17,189 bases of DNA from JAFGPJ01 sp964439135 (lineage in GTDB: Bacteria; Planctomycetota; Phycisphaerae; Sedimentisphaerales; Anaerobacaceae), in contig CAYTNN010000083.1 of the NCBI GenBank assembly GCA_964439135.1, positions 1 through 17,189 of the forward strand, written 5' to 3'. Of the stretch, positions 8,501-13,511 are shown piece by piece. Positions within the stretch are counted from its first letter, which is position 1. Each line of letters opens with the position of its first letter. The notes under the pieces are model-generated. The model had not been told where the DNA came from. It did not search any database and saw only the letters and a list, made by a program, of their open reading frames with translations. Both the position numbers and the translations under genes were made by a program.

Positions 8501-9098
8501 GGCACAGATTAACGATGCGCGCGGCAGCAGGATATCGGTCGTAAATTATTGCTGTATCCAGGGTTGGACCGGGACACTTGGGGGAATTGGAAACATCGGT
8601 GCCGACCCGCTCTTTGTCGATCCGGAAGCAGGCGACTACCATTTGAAGAGTGCAGGCTGGCGGTGGGACATCGAGCGCCGGCGCTGGCACTACGATGAAA
8701 TAACCAGTCCGTGTATCGACGCTGGTAATCCGGGCTCGCCATTGGATGGCGAATTGTTGAATATGCCGGAAGGCCCATCTCATTTGTGGGCAAGCAACCT
8801 GCGTATCAATATGGGCTGCTACGGCGGCACAGCCGAGGCCAGTATACCTCCCCATGGCTGGAGTTTGCTGGCGGATATAAATAATGATGGAATTGTCAAC
8901 TCGAAGGACTATGCCTTTCAGGTTCAATCCTGGATGAAAACCGAAAGCCGGCAGCCCGGCGACCTGGATCGAAATGGTATAGTAAATACGGCAGACCTTG
9001 CCCTGCTGACGGAAGATTGGCTCAAATACGTAAAAACACCTGTTGTAAATATTATAACGCCTCAGAGTGATACGGTATTTATCGTGCTGCCACACTGA
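5559..9098 (+). CDS. Secreted subtilisin-like protease with beta-helix and dockerin-like domains
   Basis: The 1179-residue exported protein has a signal peptide (MKKT, hydrophobic core, likely cleavage after A25). Residues about 30-170 form a propeptide-like region beginning VPNEIIVKFR, as in fervidolysin-type subtilases. The S8 catalytic domain has D208 (VLDTGVD), H264 (YGHGTYCSG), oxyanion N356 (ASAGND) and S427 (SGTSTACPHVAG), all intact. A fibronectin-like segment spans about 595-690. From about 694 a right-handed beta-helix carries repeats of the form GGGI-N-NSNP-LTNCTFS-N-A. The closing module contains SPCIDAG and MGCYGG, and a dockerin-like pair (calcium loops starting D1106 and D1135) follows. 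The end, TPVVNIITPQ then stop, looks like the start of an Ig-like domain cut short. GGAGAGCAGG precedes the ATG. Extracellular proteolysis is probable; the helix target is unknown. Confidence 0.88.
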   Translation: MKKTVLSSLALLIFSAVLTPAVIGAEPCRCVPNEIIVKFRRPAADTIEKQLQLQNSADIPNFSPLSSHPGQLNVKYRVNRIKPLLKNFRKRQPQFNSLRQEIGKSPAQKQKRILERLKRAPKTTKVPDLGSIYMIQLDCESQQSLEEALAEYRSNPDVEYAELNYIVSANSIPNDPLHSDQWSLGKIAAQEAWSIYTGSLQTVVAVLDTGVDYNHRDLRDNMWVNEAELNGTEGTDDDENGYVDDIHGYNFIYNTGDPMDDYGHGTYCSGIIAARGNNDFDITGICWNTRIMALKFMGLFGDGSTADAVLAVYYAVENGADVISNSWSTPNESLLLKDAVDYAYSQGVIIVASAGNDNSNLPQYPACYKNVISVAATDSDDQKWPYSNYGNCVDIAAPGVDVLSLSAEGTSIGASNNGFTAILSGTSTACPHVAGACALLLSANPLMTFDQVYDVLTRTADPISPGICLSNGRVNLSGAMHAVIPSRGYISFDSDYYASPGVVSMLLADWDLRGKGMQEATLMTGRGDLEKVVLTEKNSVFGVFTGSISTGSGEPGREDGTVQVSSDEVITAIYFDANDGTGTPAATMDTALTDSETPALLNVRVVTQGHVASIIFATNEPTKAQVRCSLTCGGPYTFAQENVMIADHHTIRLQPLSLNTDYYFVIDMVDVVGNKVTADNNGLCYSFTTSADFRGYRVPGVYPAIQAAIDDASDGDTIWIADGQYSGQGNFDIDFKGKAIVVKSENGPQNCIIDCKFKGRGFDFHNGEDENSVLDGVKIINGTAGGFGGGIKCTASSPSIINCIITGNTAGEYGGGICNSYNSSPILTNCTFSENSAESSLSALGSGGGICNLVNSNPVLTNCTFSGNFANHSGGGIYNSENSNPVLTQCTFTANTARHGGGMYNCYDSKPSLKNCTFSENMAEYGGAVKNSESIPTLINCTLHGNSAEMGGGIWNGWGGSTELANSILWGNSDSSDMGESAQINDARGSRISVVNYCCIQGWTGTLGGIGNIGADPLFVDPEAGDYHLKSAGWRWDIERRRWHYDEITSPCIDAGNPGSPLDGELLNMPEGPSHLWASNLRINMGCYGGTAEASIPPHGWSLLADINNDGIVNSKDYAFQVQSWMKTESRQPGDLDRNGIVNTADLALLTEDWLKYVKTPVVNIITPQSDTVFIVLPH

Positions 9099-9151
9099 AT
9101 CCGGCGAATGAGCCGGTGCCAAACGGCAGCATAATCAATATGGGAGTGTGG
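9095..9151 (+). pseudogene. Relic of a beta-helix protein C-terminus
   Basis: Directly downstream of the protease stop, another frame (codons starting at 9107) reads NEPVPNGSIINMGVW. This matches the C-terminal closing module of the other beta-helix protein here, EPFPNGGIINIGAYGG. The frame has no start of its own and runs to a stop at 9239-9241 without further similarity. It is best read as a leftover from deletion or recombination between beta-helix genes. Confidence 0.5.
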
Positions 9152-9186
9152 TCTTGCAGAGAAATATGGCCGTACTCTTTTTACAG

Positions 9187-9213
9187 AATTTTGCAAAAAG
9201 TCCTTGCAAAATT
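9187..9213. promoter_or_regulatory. Perfect 10-bp inverted repeat overlapping the -35 element (possible operator)
   Basis: AATTTTGCAA (9187-9196) and TTGCAAAATT (9204-9213) form a perfect inverted repeat with a 7-bp spacer. The right arm contains the -35 hexamer of the beta-helix gene promoter. A dimeric repressor or activator site would look like this; the left arm is absent at the sister promoter near 5440. Confidence 0.4.
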
Positions 9214-9242
9214 AATATCTTTCGTGCTACAATGGGATTAGT
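9198..9242 (+). promoter_or_regulatory. Promoter of the second beta-helix gene, shared type 2
   Basis: TTGCAA (9204-9209) and TACAAT (9228-9233) are 18 bp apart, the same geometry as at 5444-5473, and the surrounding sequence is largely shared. The leader to the start at 9387 is about 150 nt and includes AAGGCAGG (9251-9258) opposite CCTGCCTT (9320-9327), which could pair. No terminator for the upstream gene is apparent in this 288-bp gap. Confidence 0.65.
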
Positions 9243-9386
9243 GAGACGTGAAGGCAGGCTAAGATTGTAATAATACTTTTTTGCCGTCATAATTCGTACC
9301 TATATCACATTCATACCGCCCTGCCTTTAAGAATTAGAAATCAGTCCAGGCTTGTACATTTAGGATCAATCTGAAAGGGTGGAAAA

Positions 9387-10964
9387 ATGAGTAAGAATAC
9401 AAATCTAAAAGCCTGTCTGGCGAAAACTTCGATTCTACTGGCAATGGGTTGCGCATCTTTTGCCGGCCGGATTATTTATGTCGATGACGATGCTATTGGT
9501 TTAAATAACGGCTCATCGTGGGAAAATGCTCATATCTATCTGCAGGATGCATTGGCCGATGCAAACTCCGCAGAAAAGCCTGTTGAAATCCGTGTCGCTC
9601 AGGGTATCTACAAGCCCAATCAGGGTGTCAATATTAGTCAAGTTATATTCTTTTTTATAAACGAGGTTACTTTAGTCGGTGGCTATGCTGGAGTCAATGA
9701 GCATGATCCGAATGAAAGAAATATCCAACTATATGAAACGATCCTTAGCGGAGATTTGGCCAGCAATGATATTGATGTAAATAATCTCAGCGATTTGCTT
9801 AACGAACCAACTCGTTCGGACAACGGCCCAATAATCTACAGTGGATACTCAATCAATCAAACCGCAGTTCTTGATGGTTTCGTAATTACAGGTGGCCGTA
9901 ACACAGCAGTGCCGTTTGAGTTAATAGTTGGCGGGGGTGGTATTAGAATTGATCGTGGTAGCAGTCCTACAATAAGTAACTGTACCCTTATCGGTAATGC
10001 GGCTTTAGCATGTGGTGGCGGAATGCTTACCAAAAAAAATAGTAGCCCGATTGTAACAAATTGTAAATTTATAAGAAACTACGCTTGGGGTGGTGGCGGT
10101 GGAGTATATAATGCAAGTAGCAATCCAGTTTTTAGTCACTGCCTTTTTGAAGGAAATTATGCAAGAATTCGTGGTGGTGGAATGGGTAATTCTAATGAAT
10201 TGTTTTGGGGATTAGAACGAAATTGTAATCCCGTGATTATCAACTGTATATTCAGTGACAATTTTTCAGAGTCCAATGGTGGAGGCATTTCTTTCGATGA
10301 AGACTGCAATTCAATAATTGTAAATTGTTCATTTAATGCAAATTTTGGGAAAAATGGGAAGGCTTTGAGCAGTGATTCGCTTCATAGAATAAATAATATT
10401 AAACTGACAAACTGCATCCTCTGGGATGACGGCAATGAAATATATAATCCTGATAGCTCAGAAATTACAATCAACTATACGAATTTATTTGGAGGCGCAG
10501 CTTCAATTCATGATCCATGCAATGCTGTGATTTGGGGCATGGGCAATATCAATGAAGATCCACTATTCACTGATCCTGGCTATTGGGCCGTTGCAGATGA
10601 TCCGAATGTAGTTGTAGAGCCTAATGATTCCAACGCCGTCTGGATTGATGGCGATTACCATCTGAAATCTCAGGCAGGCAGATGGGATCCGAATAGCCAA
10701 AGCTGGTTGGTCGATGATGTAACAAGCCCCTGTATCGATGCCGGCGATCCGAATAGTCCCATCGGCCACGAGCCGTTCCCGAACGGCGGCATTATTAATA
10801 TAGGCGCTTACGGCGGCACTGACGAGGCAAGTAAATCATACTTCGACAAGCCGGTCTGCAAAACCATCATCGCAGGCGATATAAACGGTGACTGCAAAGT
10901 TGACTTCGATGATCTTATGATCTTGATGGCCCATTGGCTTGAAGATCACAATCCAAAGTATTGA
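9387..10964 (+). CDS. Secreted right-handed beta-helix protein with dockerin-like C-terminus
   Basis: The 525-residue exported protein has a signal peptide whose hydrophobic core (about residues 11-26) ends SFA, followed by RIIYVDDDA, the usual opening of planctomycete beta-helix proteins. A weak lipobox-like AMGC (19-22) makes lipoprotein processing a second option. Residues about 50-400 carry pectate-lyase-like or Chlamydia-PMP-like helix coils with GGGGI-SSPTISNCT, GGGM-NSSPIVTNC and GGGGV-SNPVFSHC. The module HLKSQAGRWD to NIGAYGGTDEAS follows. A single dockerin-like calcium loop starts at D498 (DINGDCKVDFDD) and ends with a HWLED helix. No lyase catalytic residues could be assigned, so adhesion or glycan binding is as likely as enzymatic activity. 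The middle of the gene is AT-richer than its last 350 bp. GGGTGG lies before the ATG. Confidence 0.82.
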   Translation: MSKNTNLKACLAKTSILLAMGCASFAGRIIYVDDDAIGLNNGSSWENAHIYLQDALADANSAEKPVEIRVAQGIYKPNQGVNISQVIFFFINEVTLVGGYAGVNEHDPNERNIQLYETILSGDLASNDIDVNNLSDLLNEPTRSDNGPIIYSGYSINQTAVLDGFVITGGRNTAVPFELIVGGGGIRIDRGSSPTISNCTLIGNAALACGGGMLTKKNSSPIVTNCKFIRNYAWGGGGGVYNASSNPVFSHCLFEGNYARIRGGGMGNSNELFWGLERNCNPVIINCIFSDNFSESNGGGISFDEDCNSIIVNCSFNANFGKNGKALSSDSLHRINNIKLTNCILWDDGNEIYNPDSSEITINYTNLFGGAASIHDPCNAVIWGMGNINEDPLFTDPGYWAVADDPNVVVEPNDSNAVWIDGDYHLKSQAGRWDPNSQSWLVDDVTSPCIDAGDPNSPIGHEPFPNGGIINIGAYGGTDEASKSYFDKPVCKTIIAGDINGDCKVDFDDLMILMAHWLEDHNPKY

Positions 10965-11030
10965 CATAAGCCCGGTCGAAATGGCAAAATCGCTTGACTA
11001 TGGCTGACAGAGCCGTTAAGCTGCTGAATT

Positions 11031-11645
11031 GTGGGTAATATCGGAGAAAAACCAATAATCGGTATTTTGGGTGGAATCGGCTCCGGCAAGAGTGCTGTTG
11101 CGGCTGAATTTGCCAAATTGGGATGCAAGGTAATTGATGCCGACAAGATCGCCCAAGAGTTGCTCGACAGGAATACTGTTAAAGAAGAAATAGTCGGGCT
11201 TTTTGGCGAAGCTGTTTTAGATTCTTCTGGAAGGATCGAACGTAAGAAACTTGCCGGCGTAGTATTTGCTGATGGCGATAAACTTGCATCTTTGAACAGG
11301 ATAATTCATCCACTTGTGCTTGCGCGTACCCAAGAGCTTATAGAGCAATATAATCGACAAAATCAAGTCAAGGCAATCGTGCTGGATATGCCATTATTGG
11401 TGGAAGTTGGCTGGGCAAAGCAATGCGACAGACTTATTTTTGTCGATTGCGAGCAAAAAATAAGGGCAGAAAGAGCAAAAAAAAAGGATTTTGACAAAAA
11501 TCAGATTAAAATTAGAGAAAATTTTCAGATTTCTCTGGACAATAAGGTAAGCCTCGCCGATAATATGATAGAAAACAATTCTGACTTCTCGGCATTGGTC
11601 AGACAGGTCGCTGATATTTTCTCTGATATTATGAATAATGGGTAA
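11031..11645 (+). CDS. coaE: Dephospho-CoA kinase CoaE
   Basis: CoaE phosphorylates the 3'-hydroxyl of dephospho-CoA, the last step of coenzyme A synthesis, in the cytoplasm. The 204 residues match the family length. The Walker A motif GGIGSGKS is at residues 14-21, followed by VIDADKIAQELL (the CoA-site DAD motif), IIHPLV in the lid region, VLDMPLLVE and the conserved DRLIFVDC strand. The start is GTG at 11031, because an in-frame TGA lies at 11025-11027 and no ATG intervenes; the ribosome site is weak. It follows the beta-helix gene by 66 nt, with no obvious terminator between them, and precedes rho. A coaE-rho pairing is, to my knowledge, common in several bacterial phyla. Confidence 0.93.
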   Translation: MGNIGEKPIIGILGGIGSGKSAVAAEFAKLGCKVIDADKIAQELLDRNTVKEEIVGLFGEAVLDSSGRIERKKLAGVVFADGDKLASLNRIIHPLVLARTQELIEQYNRQNQVKAIVLDMPLLVEVGWAKQCDRLIFVDCEQKIRAERAKKKDFDKNQIKIRENFQISLDNKVSLADNMIENNSDFSALVRQVADIFSDIMNNG

Positions 11646-11841
11646 GCGGGGTTTTAACAGTTCACTCGAATTTACTATTGCCCGTTTTTAAAATATAGGT
11701 TTTATTTCTACTATTCAATGTTCAAATCTTATTGAATTCCTTCGGGAAGGTTATTCTGTGGAATAATGCCTCTAACACTTGCTTTTAGTGGAACGAGGTT
11801 CACAGGAGTAACAGAAAAGTTTTACGAATGGAAAAGGAGTC

Positions 11842-13347
11842 ATGATGGCTAAGGCTGTAAAAAGCACAACCAAAAAACGCAAGCGCACGAAGAAAAAGGC
11901 AGTTGCAGAAAAACAAACTGTCATCGAACCGGAAGAGCAGACACTGCCTGAGAATGAAGTGGCTACGGCTACAGCAACGGCTACGGCTGAAGAGGACACC
12001 GGTTTAAGTGCCGAGGAAGAAGCTCTGAGAGCTAAGAAAGCTGAAGAAGAATCCACTCATGCCAAGTACGAACGGATTAAAAAAGGCAGCTTGTATTTGA
12101 CGGATTTGCAGAAACTCACCGTCTCAGAACTGCATGATCTTGCCAAGAATGAAGGTATCAAGGAATATAGCGCGCTGAAAAAGCAGGATTTGGTTTTCAG
12201 GATTCTCAAGGAGCGTATTAACCAGAGCGGTCTAATGTACGGCGAAGGCGTGCTGGAAGTGCTGCCGGATGGTTACGGATTTCTGCGAAATCAGGATTAT
12301 AACTATTTGTCATCGTCGGATGACATTTATGTATCTCCGTCTCAAATCAGACGCTTCGGCCTGCGGACCGGAAATATTGTACAAGGTCAAATCAGGCCCC
12401 CGAAAGATTCGGAGAAGTATTTTGCCCTTCTGCGCGTCGAAGCGATCAACTTCGAAGACCCTGACAATCTTGCTGAAAAGATTGTCTTCAGCGACTTGAC
12501 ACCGTTGCATCCTGAGGGCCGTTTTATACTCGAAACGTCAGCGGAAGAACTGAATATGCGGATTATCGACTTGGTCACACCGGTGGGCAAAGGCCAGCGT
12601 GGCCTGATAGTTGCTCCGCCGCGAACCGGCAAGACAATCCTGCTGCAAAAAATTGCGAACGCCCTGAGCACAAATCATCCTGAGGTGAAATTGATAGTGC
12701 TGCTGATCGACGAACGGCCGGAAGAAGTTACCGAAATGGAGAGGAAAACCGCTGATGATGTTGAGGTTATAAGCTCGACTTTCGACGAACCGGCCTCACG
12801 TCATTGCCAGGTTGCGGAAGTCGTAATCGAAAAAGCAAAGCGGCTTATCGAGTACGGCAAAGATGTAGTGATTCTGCTGGACTCGATAACGCGGCTTGCG
12901 CGTGCATATAATACCGAGATGCCGCACTCGGGCAGAATCCTGACAGGCGGTGTCGACGCCGGCGCCATGCAGATGCCCAAGAGGTTTTTCGGCGCTGCCA
13001 GGAACATCGAAGAAGGCGGTTCGCTGACTATTTTCGCAACTGCATTAATCGACACCGGCTCAAAAATGGACGAGGTGATCTTCGAAGAGTTCAAAGCGAC
13101 CGGTAATATGGAATTGCATCTTGACAGGCGTCTTGTTGACAGAAGGATCTACCCGGCTATAGACATCAGCCGGAGCGGGACCAGGCGGGAAGAACTGCTG
13201 CTTGATCCAAAAGAGCTTCAACTCGTATATCGGCTCCGAAGGGTTCTGAGCGAATTGAATCCTATCGAAGCAGTCGAGCTGCTCAAAAGCAGGCTTGCCA
13301 AAACCCGAACCAACGGAGAATTCCTGATGACAATGAACCTCGATTAG
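11842..13347 (+). CDS. rho: Transcription termination factor Rho
   Basis: Rho is the hexameric RNA-dependent ATPase that ends transcription. The 501 residues (E. coli 419) include an extra N-terminal region of about 80 residues, rich in Lys, Ala, Thr and Glu, starting with a KKRKRTKKK cluster and containing a VATATATATA run. The SAP-like Rho N-terminal domain spans about 84-125 (LTVSELHDLAK). The cold-shock-like RNA-binding domain spans about 136-200 (VLPDGYGFLR). The ATPase core has Walker A APPRTGKT at 258-265 and Walker B VVILLDS with D347. GGVDAGAMQMPKRFFGAARN and EEFKATGNMEL complete the secondary RNA-binding site; ATGN replaces the more usual GTGN. Two ATGs are adjacent (11842, 11845); the second is better spaced from AAGGAG (11834-11839). 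Upstream gap 11646-11841 shows no firm promoter. Confidence 0.97.
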   Translation: MMAKAVKSTTKKRKRTKKKAVAEKQTVIEPEEQTLPENEVATATATATAEEDTGLSAEEEALRAKKAEEESTHAKYERIKKGSLYLTDLQKLTVSELHDLAKNEGIKEYSALKKQDLVFRILKERINQSGLMYGEGVLEVLPDGYGFLRNQDYNYLSSSDDIYVSPSQIRRFGLRTGNIVQGQIRPPKDSEKYFALLRVEAINFEDPDNLAEKIVFSDLTPLHPEGRFILETSAEELNMRIIDLVTPVGKGQRGLIVAPPRTGKTILLQKIANALSTNHPEVKLIVLLIDERPEEVTEMERKTADDVEVISSTFDEPASRHCQVAEVVIEKAKRLIEYGKDVVILLDSITRLARAYNTEMPHSGRILTGGVDAGAMQMPKRFFGAARNIEEGGSLTIFATALIDTGSKMDEVIFEEFKATGNMELHLDRRLVDRRIYPAIDISRSGTRREELLLDPKELQLVYRLRRVLSELNPIEAVELLKSRLAKTRTNGEFLMTMNLD

Positions 13348-13451
13348 GTACGATGGAAGTGTAAAACAACATATCGTTAAAACACATAGTAGTATCCTGT
13401 TTTGTGTTCAATTGTTTGCTTTACATCGTTGATCCTTTTTATTAAGATAAT

Positions 13452-13483
13452 ACTCCGGCCAATGTATTGTGCCGGAGTTTTTT
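13452..13483 (+). terminator. Intrinsic terminator of rho
   Basis: ACTCCGGC (13452-13459) pairs with GCCGGAGT (13471-13478). The stem extends inward through CAAT (13460-13463) and ATTG (13466-13469), and a run of six T ends at 13483. It lies 104 nt after the rho stop and only 28 nt before the valS start, so valS transcription either reads through it or starts just upstream. Confidence 0.8.
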
Positions 13484-13511
13484 ATGAACAATTATCTAAA
13501 ACTGAAAAGCC

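Noticed and set aside
8870..9040. Cellulosome membership from the dockerin-like loops
   Set aside because: No cohesin or scaffoldin is in the window, and such domains are common in planctomycete exported proteins without cellulosomes.
11737..11768. Small hairpins in the rho leader (CCTT-cggg-AAGG, TTATTC/GAATAA)
   Set aside because: Stems of 4-6 bp are too short to separate from chance in an AT-rich leader.
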